Shown: piece after piece, positions 1 through 10,164 of the stretch | Position numbering within the stretch: position 1 is the stretch's first letter | Layout of the letters: each line of letters begins with the position of its first letter | Source: Moraxella oculi | GTDB lineage: Bacteria > Pseudomonadota > Gammaproteobacteria > Pseudomonadales > Moraxellaceae | DNA length: 64,000 nt | NCBI RefSeq assembly: GCF_023336735.1 | Contig: NZ_JAMBAQ010000004.1 | Span: 55,180 to 119,179, forward strand | Direction of reading: 5' to 3' | Position numbers and translations under genes: made by a program | Notes under the pieces: model-generated | What the model was told of the DNA's origin: nothing | Seen by the model: the letters and a program-made list of their open reading frames with translations, nothing else | The model's database searches: none

Positions 1-917
1 TTGGATTCTTGGTAGCGTTTGTAAGCCAAATTGAGCATGTCAAGCAAGCTGAGTAATGGGTGGCGTACAGGCACTTCCTTATTATCAAAGATGGTAAGCG
101 TGTAGCTGATTTCCACACCCAGTAAAATGATGTTCCACGATAGGTATATCCAAAGCAAGAATATTGGTAATGCGGCAAATGCACCGTAGATGGCTTCATA
201 ACTGGTAAAGTTGCTCATCACTGTACCAAAAATGGTACGCAAGATCTCAAACAGCAGTGCAGAGACGATGCCAGCAATGACGGCATTTTTGATGGGTACT
301 TGTACTTTTGGAATGAACCAATACATGCCAATAAAGCCTGCAATGGTAATGCACATGGAGACCAAATAAGCCCAAATGGACCAGTCAATACCATAGCCAC
401 CGATTTGACGATTGAGAAAATCTAAGCTTTGCATGGCACTGGATGCACCAAATGCCACGCCAAGAACGACAGGTCCTAAGGTAATTAACGCCCAATAACG
501 AATGATGCTTGCAGTGCCGCCAGAACGCTCTTTGACACGCCAAATCTTATTGAATGCTGTCTCAATGGTAACCAAGGTCATGATGGTGGTGATGAATAAG
601 CCGATCACACCGACAATACCCAGATTGCTGGATTTTTCAGCGAAACTGTCAAAATAGTGTCCAAGCTGTGCTCCTGATGATGGCAGTAGGTTATTGTAAA
701 TCAGTGTTTGCATCTGTTCACGCATGCCTGACAAGGCAGGCACGCTAGAAAATACCACCAACATCACTGTTAAAATTGGCACCAGTGATAATAAGGTGGT
801 GTAGGTAAGGCTGGCGGCTTTTTGTTGGCAGTCGTCTTCTATAAAATGACGCACCAAAAGACGCAGATACATGAACCAGCCGTGATGGGCAAAGGGTAAT
901 TTATTTAAAAAACTCAT
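1..917 (-). CDS. yihY: YihY/BrkB family inner-membrane protein (3' end missing)
   Basis: Read on the minus strand, the frame is open from an ATG at 917 to the left edge, about 305 codons, so the C-terminus is cut off. The product starts MSFLNKLPFAHHG and has family signatures: an N-terminal QQKAASLTYTTLLSLVP segment, then hydrophobic stretches such as VPILTVMLVVFSS, IGLFITTIMTLVT, SIWAYLVSMCITIAGFIGMY and LPIFLLWIYLSWNIILLGVE, about six membrane spans. The family (UPF0761, formerly called ribonuclease BN or BrkB) has no settled function; the old RNase BN label is known to be wrong. A second ATG at 920 lies directly upstream; an AAAGAG box fits the 917 start better. The gene is divergent from wrbA. 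Confidence 0.85.
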   Translation of the reverse strand, partial: MSFLNKLPFAHHGWFMYLRLLVRHFIEDDCQQKAASLTYTTLLSLVPILTVMLVVFSSVPALSGMREQMQTLIYNNLLPSSGAQLGHYFDSFAEKSSNLGIVGVIGLFITTIMTLVTIETAFNKIWRVKERSGGTASIIRYWALITLGPVVLGVAFGASSAMQSLDFLNRQIGGYGIDWSIWAYLVSMCITIAGFIGMYWFIPKVQVPIKNAVIAGIVSALLFEILRTIFGTVMSNFTSYEAIYGAFAALPIFLLWIYLSWNIILLGVEISYTLTIFDNKEVPVRHPLLSLLDMLNLAYKRYQES

Positions 918-1225
918 CATACTCTTTAAGTGTTAATTCAATAATCAAAAAAAAAAATATTAAGATTTATCAGCCAAATCTTCAAGTTGATAGTGTAGCA
1001 AATATCACACATTTTTAAAGGTTTTTTGGAGAAATATTACAAAATTCATCAATAATACCGATGTTTCAAATGTTTGTTTAAAACATACAAGCTCATGATG
1101 ATTCACACCTAGTCAGCCATACATCATGCCAATACTCATCTTCTGACGACAAAAATCCTTAGGGTGAAAGCTGGATTTTCATTAAAGACTGTCTGATCAT
1201 GCGATGATGGTTGGCGTAATTTTAT
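918..1225. other. Intergenic region between yihY and wrbA
   Basis: About 310 bp without a plausible gene. It starts with an A-rich run (about 949-960) just upstream of yihY and is otherwise unremarkable AT-rich sequence. The two genes diverge, so it should hold the yihY promoter, which I could not place with confidence. Confidence 0.5.
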
Positions 1226-1255
1226 TTGGCAATGGTTGGCATATGTGGGTATAAT
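1226..1255 (+). promoter_or_regulatory. Putative sigma-70 promoter of wrbA
   Basis: TTGGCA at 1226-1231 and TATAAT at 1250-1255 are separated by 18 bp, about 40 bp upstream of the wrbA start. The -10 matches consensus and the -35 is at 4 of 6. Confidence 0.6.
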
Positions 1256-1292
1256 GACATGAATATTAAAGACAATCCGAAGGAGTATGACC

Positions 1293-1895
1293 ATGACCAA
1301 CCCTTACATTCTTGTCTTATATGATACTGGACAGGGTCGCACCAAAGAGCTTGCTTATGCGATTGCTGAAGGCGTGATGAATGTGGGCGTAACAGTAAAA
1401 ATTCGCTGTGTTCCGAAAGTCTCAGCTGTCAGTGAGCAAGTGAGTCCAAGCATTCCCGAACAAGGTGATACCTATTGTACTGCTGATGAGCTGTCTGGTT
1501 GCATGGGGTTGGCGTTGGGCAGTCCTACACATTTTGGCAATATGTCAGGTTCGATGAAATATTTTTGGGATAATACGGTTTCGCAGTGGCTTTCGGGCAG
1601 TCTGCAAGGAAAGCCTGCATCGGTGTTCACCAGTACTGGTACCATGCATGGTGGCAATGAGGCAACTTTGCTTAGCATGATGCTCCCATTGTTGCACCAT
1701 GGCATGATCATGGTTGGGTTGTCTTATGAGTATGGTGAGCTAAGTCGTACGGTTCGTGGTGGTACGCCTTATGGGGTGAGTAGCGTGGTTGGCACATCGC
1801 ATGAGCTTGCCATGACAGCAGATGAGCGTATTTTGGCTATTCATCAAGGTGAGCGACTTGCGATCATTGCTAAAAAATTGTCCAGTCATCACTAA
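1293..1895 (+). CDS. wrbA: NAD(P)H:quinone oxidoreductase WrbA
   Basis: Flavodoxin-fold FMN enzyme that reduces quinones by two electrons with NAD(P)H, avoiding semiquinone radicals. The 200-residue length is typical for WrbA. Visible features are the N-terminal phosphate-binding loop after a beta strand (YILVLYDTGQGRTKELA), GSPTHFGNMSGSMKYF near the flavin, the WrbA-type TSTGTMHGGNEAT stretch, and the GGTPYGVSSVVG region near the C-terminus. An in-frame ATG at 1287 exists, but the AAGGAG box at 1280-1285 leaves only 1 nt before it and 7 nt before the ATG at 1293, so I chose 1293. The phosphate loop departs from the more common T/S-x-T-G-H form. A DUF2069 gene follows 27 bp downstream, a pairing also seen in pseudomonads. 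Confidence 0.9.
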   Translation: MTNPYILVLYDTGQGRTKELAYAIAEGVMNVGVTVKIRCVPKVSAVSEQVSPSIPEQGDTYCTADELSGCMGLALGSPTHFGNMSGSMKYFWDNTVSQWLSGSLQGKPASVFTSTGTMHGGNEATLLSMMLPLLHHGMIMVGLSYEYGELSRTVRGGTPYGVSSVVGTSHELAMTADERILAIHQGERLAIIAKKLSSHH

Positions 1896-1922
1896 ATCAA
1901 TCAAATAAAGACCGTTTTTTTT

Positions 1923-2339
1923 ATGAAAAAATCACCCATTCATAAGCCCACCAAGCCCATTCATCAGCGTCTCATCAAATGTTGGTGGCTGTGGCTGATG
2001 TTGGTATTGGTGGGCCACCCCTTGGCATTGATGACAACGACGCAGGCATCAGGAATGATGGCTGTGATGATGAAACTCATCATTCTCGCCCCTGCACTTG
2101 CATTGACACCTGCGGTAATGCGTGGCAATCAGCCAGCCAAACTCATATATTTGAGCATCATCACACTCACATACTTAGGCGTGTCAGGCGTGATGGCCTT
2201 GATTCGCTACTATGAGCTTGCACCGATGGCAGTTTGGCTGATGTATGTGTTGGAGTTGTTATTGCTATGCGTGATTAATCATCATCTGTTCATCTTATTA
2301 AGGCGATTGCCACCCATGCACAAGCAGGTCAAATCTTGA
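1923..2339 (+). CDS. DUF2069 family membrane protein
   Basis: 138-residue integral membrane protein with about four hydrophobic helices: WWLWLMLVLVGHPLAL, MKLIILAPALALTPAVM, YLSIITLTYLGVSGVMAL and VWLMYVLELLLLCVIN. A basic N-terminus (KKSPIHKPTKPIH) suggests it faces the cytoplasm. It lies 27 bp after wrbA on the same strand, probably as one transcript; this arrangement and the membrane layout point to DUF2069, whose function is unknown. It converges with the next gene, with only 20 bp between stop codons. Confidence 0.75.
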   Translation: MKKSPIHKPTKPIHQRLIKCWWLWLMLVLVGHPLALMTTTQASGMMAVMMKLIILAPALALTPAVMRGNQPAKLIYLSIITLTYLGVSGVMALIRYYELAPMAVWLMYVLELLLLCVINHHLFILLRRLPPMHKQVKS

Positions 2340-2359
2340 CAAACTCAAATGAAACATGG

Positions 2360-3049
2360 TCAATTTCTTTGGGTAAGTTCCATCGAGATGGTTCTGCCGT
2401 CATTGGTTTGGCTGACTTTGATGGGTAGATAGTCAAGATCGGGTGCCAGCCAAAAACTGGTCAAGCGAGCTTTGTCATCATGAATTCGGTCAATTCGAAT
2501 CACCTCATAAGTGCCTGCAGGGACGGTGATTTTTGAGTTGCCAGATTTTTTAAATCGTATGGTTTCAATGCTGTTTTTTTTGACCAATTGATAAGTGCCG
2601 CTGAATTTGCCATTCATCAACTCCTGGCGGATTTGTGCTTCTAAACTCAAATCATCATAAGCCTGACCGTTCATTCTAAGTGCGGTGGATTTATTTTTAT
2701 ACATGGAGATGGCGGTTTTTGTGTTGTTATTAAAGCTGATGTTATGCGTATTGCCCACGCCAAGTATTTTGGCTGATAAAGATGAATTGATTGGTGTGAT
2801 CTTTGTTCCTGATAAGCTAAAGGTTGCTGACTGATTCAGACTGGCAATACCTGCCGCTGTTCCTTTGACTGCATAATGATAGGTATTGCCAGACTTTTTG
2901 AGAGTGCGAGTGGCTGTACCAACCTTACCATAGGCATTGATGCGATAAGTGGCGTTGTATGCAGGTAGGTCGGCAGCTTGAACCTGTATTAGGGTGCTTA
3001 GTACTGATGCACAAGCGATTAGAGAGATTTTTTGTATCATTTTTTTCAT
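2360..3049 (-). CDS. Exported DUF3108 domain protein
   Basis: 229 residues with a clear Sec signal peptide (MKKMIQKISLIACASVLSTL, cleavage probably after VQAA). The mature part is beta-rich and runs LPAYNATYRINAYGKVGTA ... PAGTYEVIRIDRIHD ... FWLAPDLDYLPIKVSQ, the pattern of DUF3108 periplasmic proteins: an opening YxAxYxV strand, a middle PAGTYE motif and a closing WxxPxxxYLP motif. The family is of unknown function and is often found near envelope genes. No partner gene is adjacent; groES lies divergent on the other side. Confidence 0.75.
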   Translation of the reverse strand: MKKMIQKISLIACASVLSTLIQVQAADLPAYNATYRINAYGKVGTATRTLKKSGNTYHYAVKGTAAGIASLNQSATFSLSGTKITPINSSLSAKILGVGNTHNISFNNNTKTAISMYKNKSTALRMNGQAYDDLSLEAQIRQELMNGKFSGTYQLVKKNSIETIRFKKSGNSKITVPAGTYEVIRIDRIHDDKARLTSFWLAPDLDYLPIKVSQTNDGRTISMELTQRN

Positions 3050-3238
3050 GATGGTTGCCTTCGATGTTTGGTTTGCGTGGTTGGGTCGGCTACTTGGCTC
3101 AAAACATTGTGTAGAAAATTTACCAACATTTCAAGACTGCATGGGTTTTATTCGTAATTTTTAGGGCAATGCGTGAGTTGTTTTTTTATCATGACTATTT
3201 TAGATGATATTCATTAAAAATTTTGTATTTTTTTATGT

Positions 3239-3274
3239 GGAGCTGACTTGAAAATTTTTTAGTCAGCTCCATTT
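3239..3274 (+). promoter_or_regulatory. Sigma-32-like heat-shock promoter of groESL with overlapping dyad
   Basis: CTTGAAA at 3247-3253 and CTCCATTT at 3267-3274, with 13 bp between, match the RpoH consensus (CTTGAAA, 11-16 bp, CCCCATTT) closely. A perfect 9-bp inverted repeat, GGAGCTGAC (3239-3247) and GTCAGCTCC (3262-3270), overlaps both elements. The promoter lies 54 bp upstream of the groES ATG. The dyad differs from the CIRCE element (TTAGCACTC-N9-GAGTGCTAA) in sequence and spacing. Confidence 0.65.
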
Positions 3275-3327
3275 TACTATCGAGCCTTTTTGGCTAATCT
3301 TGAAAATTTAAAAAAACGGAGAATCTC

Positions 3328-3612
3328 ATGTCAATTCGTCCACTACATGATCGCATTGTGGTACGCCGTACCGAAGAAGAACAAAAAACCGCAGGTGGCA
3401 TTTTACTGCCTGGTTCTGCCCAAGAAAAGCCTCAACAAGGTGAAGTGATTGCTGTTGGTAATGGTCAAATTACCGATAATGGCGTGCGTCCTCTTGATGT
3501 TAAAGTAGGTGATCGAGTATTGTTTGGTCAATATGCAGGTCAAACCGTCAAGGTTGATGGCGAAGAGTTGCTGATCATGAAAGAAAGTGATGTTTTGGGT
3601 GTTTTGGTATGA
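3328..3612 (+). CDS. groES: Co-chaperonin GroES
   Basis: 94-residue Hsp10 that caps the GroEL ring. It has the family start [13 protein letters not shown], the mobile loop [20 protein letters not shown] that contacts GroEL, and the closing [18 protein letters not shown]. The RBS is GGAG nine bases before the ATG. It is the first gene of groESL, with 131 bp before groEL, longer than usual and perhaps holding a secondary promoter (TATAAT-like sequence near 3713). Confidence 0.97.
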   Translation: MSIRPLHDRIVVRRTEEEQKTAGGILLPGSAQEKPQQGEVIAVGNGQITDNGVRPLDVKVGDRVLFGQYAGQTVKVDGEELLIMKESDVLGVLV

Positions 3613-3731
3613 ATTAGAGCTTATGGCTTGGGCGGAGTAAGCAATGGGTTAAAAGCCTGACTTGCCTTATTATGCCTGGTTTTAAAAATTCTAACACATT
3701 CCAATCAAATTTTATAATAATCTGAATTTAA

Positions 3732-5378
<1,647 letters not shown>

Positions 5379-5411
5379 TGACCATCAGTTTCACTCATGA
5401 ACCAATCTTTA

Positions 5412-5443
5412 AAATCCCCCAATCATTACTGGGGGATTTTTTA
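5412..5443 (+). terminator. Rho-independent terminator of groESL
   Basis: AAATCCCCC (5412-5420) pairs with GGGGGATTT (5431-5439) around a 10-nt loop and is followed by a T-run. The stem is 9 bp and perfect. Confidence 0.9.
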
Positions 5444-5626
5444 TTGATCAATTCTTGTTTGGGATTAATGTTGTCATCATGACTTCTGGCTGTCTTAAAA
5501 AAAATTGATGACATCTCTTACGGTCGTGTTAGAGTGTTCATTGGGGTAATTCATCAGCATGTCGTGTGCTGTGATGACTGCATTATTTTTTAAAAAAGAA
5601 AGTGTTTTTTAAACTCATCTACTGCC

Positions 5627-6244
5627 ATGAGAATCATAGAGCTACAACAAGCATTTGCAGCACATGGTCTTAACTTAACCATTACCAAAAAGCAAATTAA
5701 AAATATTAATATTCGTGTCAGACCGTCAGAATGTTTCGTCAGTGTGCCATCTTACATGCAAGAACAGGATGTGATAAAAGTGGTATTTGGGAGATTGGCA
5801 TGGACGATGCGAGCGAATGAAAGGCTGCATCATAGGCAAATCAATCGGCGTCAATGCATGACAACCTTGTGGGGAGAAGTGATGGATCTGCCTGAGGATG
5901 CAGAGGGTGTGGAGGCGATTTATCGTCAGCATTTAAAGAAAAAAATTCCAAAACTCATGGCAAAATGGCAACCCATTGTCGGTGAATATGCAGATGAGGT
6001 TCGCTTGCGTAAAATGACGACCCGATGGGGGAGCTGTAATACGCATCAGCGACGGATATGGCTTTCGACATATTTGGCGGGCTATCCTTATGAGTGTGCT
6101 GAATATGTTTTTGTGCATGAGTTGTGCCATTTGATACATGCCAATCATGGCGTGCATTTTTGGGCGGAGGTAGAACGAGCCATGCCAGATTACAAAAGGT
6201 GGCATGACTTATTAAAAGGTGTGAAGACAAAGGCTTGTGATTAA
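5627..6244 (+). CDS. YgjP-like (DUF45) zinc metallopeptidase family protein
   Basis: 205 residues. The zinc motif VHELCHLIHANHGVHFW (HExxH plus a third His) and the upstream RWGSCNTHQRRIWLSTYLAG segment define the YgjP/DUF45 group of M48-like metallopeptidases. Their substrate is not established. The N-terminal part carries the ITKKQIKNINIRVRPSECFVSVP strand pair seen in the family. The gene stands alone behind groESL and converges with oxyR; the two stop codons share the 4-bp palindrome TTAA at 6241-6244. Confidence 0.85.
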   Translation: MRIIELQQAFAAHGLNLTITKKQIKNINIRVRPSECFVSVPSYMQEQDVIKVVFGRLAWTMRANERLHHRQINRRQCMTTLWGEVMDLPEDAEGVEAIYRQHLKKKIPKLMAKWQPIVGEYADEVRLRKMTTRWGSCNTHQRRIWLSTYLAGYPYECAEYVFVHELCHLIHANHGVHFWAEVERAMPDYKRWHDLLKGVKTKACD

Positions 6245-7155
6245 TCATCACCACGCTTTTTAGCGTCGTCATCAAGTGCTGCTCTAAAAATCTTACTAAG
6301 TAAGTGTATGTCATCGACGCGTGCATAATTGAGTCTTGTGATGAAAGCAAGGCGACGGTGTGGGCCAGATTCGGCAAGTGGTATGGCTTTGATTTCATGG
6401 GAGTTGTTGAGTTGATGCAATGCCATTTTGGGTACCAGTGTTGTCCCCATGCCAGCAAGTGCCATCTGAATGATGGTATTGAGACTGGCATCAGAAAAGC
6501 TTGACTTGATTTCACTCTTATTCATTTGGCAGACAGACAGCACCTGATCAGTTAGACAATGACCTTCACCAAGTAGCAAGAGGTTGGTTTTATGCAAATC
6601 GCTGCTGGTGATGTGTTTGAGGTTTGCATCGACCCCCTCTTTTGGAAAAATGGCAAAAAAATCTTCTGCCCAAAATTCAAAGGTGTGCAGACCATCGATG
6701 GGGTAAGGTAGGGCGATGATTGCTGTATCAATATGACCATATCGAACTTGATCAATGAGTCTCTCGGTTTGTTTTTCGGTGATGGAGAGCTCAAAATTTG
6801 GATAATTGGCTTTAAGAGTGGGTAATACTTTTGGCAATAAATAAGGTGCGACAGTAGGAATGATGCCGATACTAAGCGGATAGGCAAGGGGTATCTGATG
6901 GCTGTGTGCACGCGTCATTAAATCATTAATCTCACTAAACACATGTCGAGCTCTATCCAAAATCTCTTGACCGATTGGAGTGATGAGTACTTGTTTGTTA
7001 TTGCGTTCAAATATTTGTGTGTCAAGTTGTTTTTCAAGCTCGGCAATGCCTAAGCTCAAAGCAGATTGGGAGATGTTGCACTCTTCAGAAGCTCGCTTGA
7101 AGTGCTTGTGTTTGGCAACCGCCAGTGCAAATTCTAATTGGCGTAGTGTGATCAT
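6241..7155 (-). CDS. oxyR: Peroxide-sensing LysR-type regulator OxyR
   Basis: Redox-switched transcription factor. Residues 1-60 are the LysR winged-helix DNA-binding domain (MITLRQLEFALAVAKHKHFK, ISQSALSLGIAELEKQL). The effector domain carries the OxyR signature LLGEGHCLTDQVLSVC, with cysteines at about 200 and 209 matching E. coli Cys199 and Cys208, which form the peroxide-induced disulfide. The frame extends upstream to 7179, but GGGAG six bases before the ATG at 7155 gives the canonical start. It diverges from ahpC, a standard OxyR target, so the shared 262-bp gap probably holds its operator. Confidence 0.95.
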   Translation of the reverse strand: MITLRQLEFALAVAKHKHFKRASEECNISQSALSLGIAELEKQLDTQIFERNNKQVLITPIGQEILDRARHVFSEINDLMTRAHSHQIPLAYPLSIGIIPTVAPYLLPKVLPTLKANYPNFELSITEKQTERLIDQVRYGHIDTAIIALPYPIDGLHTFEFWAEDFFAIFPKEGVDANLKHITSSDLHKTNLLLLGEGHCLTDQVLSVCQMNKSEIKSSFSDASLNTIIQMALAGMGTTLVPKMALHQLNNSHEIKAIPLAESGPHRRLAFITRLNYARVDDIHLLSKIFRAALDDDAKKRGDD

Positions 7156-7288
7156 AAAGCACTCCCATTCATGTGTCATTGAGGTTTTGTCGTTGGGTGA
7201 TCAAAACTTTTATCGTCCAAATTGTGCTGAAACTGTTTTGTTTGTTGATGTGTATCAATGTGTCATCATGAATATATTTTACACCCAA

Positions 7289-7300
7289 GTTTTATAAAAC
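7289..7300. promoter_or_regulatory. 12-bp palindrome in the oxyR-ahpC intergenic region
   Basis: GTTTTATAAAAC at 7289-7300 is a perfect palindrome between the divergent oxyR and ahpC genes. The OxyR consensus (ATAG-type quarter sites) is not obvious here, so its role is open. Confidence 0.35.
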
Positions 7301-7417
7301 AAAACAAAATAATTAAAACTTTTAACTGTATTGGTTCGACTTTTTTGTTATCATGGGCAGGTGCAGTAATTAAGTCTTACTGTTTTCACAAATTTTTTTA
7401 AAATAAAAGGTGTTATC

Positions 7418-7984
7418 ATGACTGCAATCATCAATCAGCACATTCCTGAATTTACTACCGAAGCTTTTGTTAATGGTGAGTTTAAGACCATTTCTAGCGC
7501 CGATGTCAAAGGCAAGTGGGCGGTATTCATGTTTTATCCGCACGACTTCACTTTTGTTTGCCCAACAGAGTTAGAGGACATGGCTGATCATTATGAAGAG
7601 CTGCAAGGTTTGGGTGTGGAAGTGTATGCCGTATCTACCGACACACATTTTGTTCATAAGGCGTGGCATGATGCTTCACCTGCGATTGCTAAGGTCAAAT
7701 ATCCAATGCTTGGCGACGGTACAGGTGAGATTACTCGTGGTTTTAATGTCATGATTGAAGGTCAGCACGCTGCTTTGCGTGGTACTTTCTTGGTTGATCC
7801 AGATGGCTTGATCAAAGTGGCTGAAATTCACGACTTGGGCATTGGTCGCTCTGTCAAAGACTTGATTCGTAAAGTCAAGGCCGCCCAATATGTGCGTGAC
7901 AACGATGGTGAAGTGTGTCCAGCAGCATGGGAAGCAGGTCAGCAAACTCTTAAGCCTAGCTTGGATTTGGTCGGCAAGATCTGA
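7418..7984 (+). CDS. ahpC: Alkyl hydroperoxide reductase subunit C (2-Cys peroxiredoxin)
   Basis: Cytosolic peroxiredoxin that reduces H2O2 and organic peroxides and is recycled by AhpF. The 188-residue length is standard. The peroxidatic Cys48 lies in PHDFTFVCPTELED, the resolving Cys167 in DNDGEVCPAAWEAG, and the active-site Arg in EITRGFNV. It diverges from oxyR and is followed by a strong terminator, so it is transcribed alone; ahpF lies 0.57 kb downstream behind its own upstream region. Confidence 0.97.
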   Translation: MTAIINQHIPEFTTEAFVNGEFKTISSADVKGKWAVFMFYPHDFTFVCPTELEDMADHYEELQGLGVEVYAVSTDTHFVHKAWHDASPAIAKVKYPMLGDGTGEITRGFNVMIEGQHAALRGTFLVDPDGLIKVAEIHDLGIGRSVKDLIRKVKAAQYVRDNDGEVCPAAWEAGQQTLKPSLDLVGKI

Positions 7985-7994
7985 TTTATCCAAT

Positions 7995-8027
7995 AAAAAA
8001 TCGCTCCAATGAGAGCGATTTTTTTAT
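7995..8027. terminator. Terminator between ahpC and the DUF465 gene
   Basis: AAAAAATCGCTC (7995-8006) pairs perfectly with GAGCGATTTTTT (8013-8024) around a 6-nt loop. A- and T-runs on both sides let it serve ahpC on the plus strand and the gene at 8075 on the minus strand. Confidence 0.9.
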
Positions 8028-8074
8028 TATTCCATAAAGCTTGGGCTTTAAATTAAGCTTTTTTGGAATGGCTG

Positions 8075-8296
8075 TCATGCCTTGCTTTGTAGGTATGTGA
8101 ATAATTCGTCTTTTAATGCGAGCTTTTTACGCTTCAACCCTTCAATTTCATCACTGCGACTGGTGTGAGCGACTGGGTCGTTTTCAAGGTTGTTGATTTC
8201 TTCATCAAGTTCATTGTGAGCATCAAATAATTTGATAAAATGTAGGTCGTTTTCTGTTTTTAGTTTGGTGATGAGTTCACGATATTCTGGAAACAC
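8075..8296 (-). CDS. DUF465 (YdcH-like) small coiled-coil protein
   Basis: 73-residue protein starting at a GTG at 8296, chosen because AGGAGA lies six bases upstream and the resulting N-terminus (FPEYRELITKLKTENDLHF) matches the start of DUF465/YdcH proteins. The open frame continues upstream to a TTG at 8377 without family similarity. The sequence is a charged two-helix hairpin (LFDAHNELDEEINNLEND ... DEIEGLKRKKLALKDELFTYL). Family function is unknown. It sits on the opposite strand between ahpC and ahpF and separates the two peroxide genes. Confidence 0.8.
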   Translation of the reverse strand: MFPEYRELITKLKTENDLHFIKLFDAHNELDEEINNLENDPVAHTSRSDEIEGLKRKKLALKDELFTYLQSKA

Positions 8297-8552
8297 GAAA
8301 ATTCTCCTTAATTGGTTGAAAGTTACCACAAGTTGTGGCGACATCTTTATATTATCAAGAACGCCCCACATTCGCAAGCGATAAAATAACTATTTATGGA
8401 CATCAGATGATTAAAGACCGATCTGATCCATCTGTTAAATTGAGCTTTAATAATCTTAATGTTTAAAATTCTTAATTTTTCATTTGTTGATGCTGTGTTT
8501 ATAATGGCGCCATCAAAAAAATTGATGGCATTAATTAATTAAGGTGGTAACT

Positions 8553-10106
8553 ATGTTAGATCAATCTTTGCTTGATGCTGTAACATCTTGCAGCACTCAT
8601 ATGACTCAGCCAATCCAAATCGTCATCGGTCAAGGTGAACATGCTAAGCGTGCCGAACTGATCGATTTTCTTGAACAAATTGCTCAATGTTCAGATAAAA
8701 TCATCTTTGACAAAACGATGGAGGATGCTCACTTATCCGCCATAAGCTTTAAAATTGTTGCGCAGAACAAAGACACGGGCATTGTGTTTGGTGGCATTCC
8801 AGGGGGGCATGAATTCACCTCTCTCATTTTGGCAATTTTGCAAGCAGGCGGTCATCAGATCAAACTTGATGAGGGCATTCAGGACTTGGTTAAGCGTATT
8901 CGACAACCACTCAAATTCCAAACCTTTGTATCGCTATCTTGCCATAATTGTCCAGAGGTGGTTCAGGCGTTGAATCAGTTTGCCTTGCTGAATGATGGCA
9001 TCACTCATGAGATGATTGATGGCGGTGTGTTTCCTGATCTTGTAAAAGCCAATAACATTCAAGGAGTGCCTGCGGTATTTTTAGACGGTAAGCCGTTTTT
9101 AAATGGTAAGGTGGACACTGCTCGCATCATTGATAAATTACAATCCCAGCACACTGACTTGTTTTTTGAAAAAGAAGTTGAGCAGCTTGCCATGCAAGAT
9201 GTTACCGTCATTGGTGGTGGACCTGCTGGGGTTGCCGCATCCATCTATACCGCTCGTAAAGGTCTGAAAGTAACATTGGTTGCCGACCGTATCGGTGGTC
9301 AAGTCAAGGATACCCAAGACATTGAGAATTTGATTTCTGTTCCGCTTACGCACGGCGATCAGCTGGCAACCAATCTTGCCACGCACATCAAGGCATACGA
9401 CATTACTGTCAAGGAACATGTGAGTGTGTCATCGATTGATGAAGTGAAAGATGGCTATCAAGTAAGATTAAATACCAAAGAAAGCTGGTTGAGTCGCACC
9501 ATCATCGTAGCGACAGGTGCAAAATGGCGTAAGCTGGGCGTTAAAGGTGAAGATGAATATGTTGGCAATGGTGTGGCCTACTGCCCCCATTGTGATGGGC
9601 CATTCTTTAAAGATAAGCCTGTGGCAGTCGTTGGTGGCGGTAATTCGGGCATAGAAGCAGCGTTAGATTTGGCAGGCATTGTCAAGCATGTTACTGTGCT
9701 AGAATTTGGAGATAAATTGCGTGCTGATCAAGTTTTGGTAGATAAAGCCAAGGCTCGTGATAACATTACCATCATCAACAATGCTGCCACAACACAAATC
9801 ACAGCACAAGACGGTAAAGTCAATGGGCTGATTTATGAAGACAGAATGTCTGGAAATGAAGTAACCTTACCACTGTCGGCAGTATTTGTACAAATCGGTT
9901 TGGTGCCAAATTCCGAGGTTGTTAAAGGCTTGGTGACCGTGACGGAACATGGTGAGATTGAAATTGATGCCAAATGTCGCACCAATAAAGCGGGGATTTT
10001 TGCTTGTGGTGATGTAACGACTGTGCCATATAAGCAAATCAACATCGCCATGGGAGAGGGTTCCAAAGCTGGTCTATCCGCCTTTGAATATCTGATGATG
10101 ACTTAA
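8553..10106 (+). CDS. ahpF: Alkyl hydroperoxide reductase subunit F
   Basis: NADH-dependent flavoprotein disulfide reductase that regenerates AhpC. Residues 1-200 form the double-thioredoxin N-terminal domain with redox pair Cys130/Cys133 ([10 protein letters not shown]). The FAD-binding motif [12 protein letters not shown] follows at about 219-230, the thioredoxin-reductase-type pair Cys344/Cys347 is in [10 protein letters not shown], and [17 protein letters not shown] binds NAD. The 517-residue length fits (E. coli 521). GTG at 8544 is in frame, but the ATG at 8553 has AAGGTGG at the right distance. Transcription is separate from ahpC; OxyR control is inferred from function and proximity. 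Confidence 0.96.
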   Translation: MLDQSLLDAVTSCSTHMTQPIQIVIGQGEHAKRAELIDFLEQIAQCSDKIIFDKTMEDAHLSAISFKIVAQNKDTGIVFGGIPGGHEFTSLILAILQAGGHQIKLDEGIQDLVKRIRQPLKFQTFVSLSCHNCPEVVQALNQFALLNDGITHEMIDGGVFPDLVKANNIQGVPAVFLDGKPFLNGKVDTARIIDKLQSQHTDLFFEKEVEQLAMQDVTVIGGGPAGVAASIYTARKGLKVTLVADRIGGQVKDTQDIENLISVPLTHGDQLATNLATHIKAYDITVKEHVSVSSIDEVKDGYQVRLNTKESWLSRTIIVATGAKWRKLGVKGEDEYVGNGVAYCPHCDGPFFKDKPVAVVGGGNSGIEAALDLAGIVKHVTVLEFGDKLRADQVLVDKAKARDNITIINNAATTQITAQDGKVNGLIYEDRMSGNEVTLPLSAVFVQIGLVPNSEVVKGLVTVTEHGEIEIDAKCRTNKAGIFACGDVTTVPYKQINIAMGEGSKAGLSAFEYLMMT

Positions 10107-10124
10107 ACACCAGTCTTTTGCTTC

Positions 10125-10163
10125 AAAAATCTTTAATCCATGACAGGATTAAAGATTTTTTTA
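10125..10163. terminator. Bidirectional terminator between ahpF and mutY
   Basis: A perfect 15-bp stem, AAAAATCTTTAATCC (10125-10139) with GGATTAAAGATTTTT (10146-10160), around a 6-nt loop. It serves both convergent genes. Confidence 0.9.
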
Positions 10164-10164
10164 G

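Noticed and set aside
3239..3270. CIRCE element upstream of groES
   Set aside because: The arms (GGAGCTGAC) and the 14-bp spacer do not match TTAGCACTC-N9-GAGTGCTAA.
5955..6515. A 186-codon minus-strand frame across the ygjP-like and oxyR ends
   Set aside because: It overlaps two well-supported genes, and its composition (rich in Ser, His, Pro) is that of a shadow frame.
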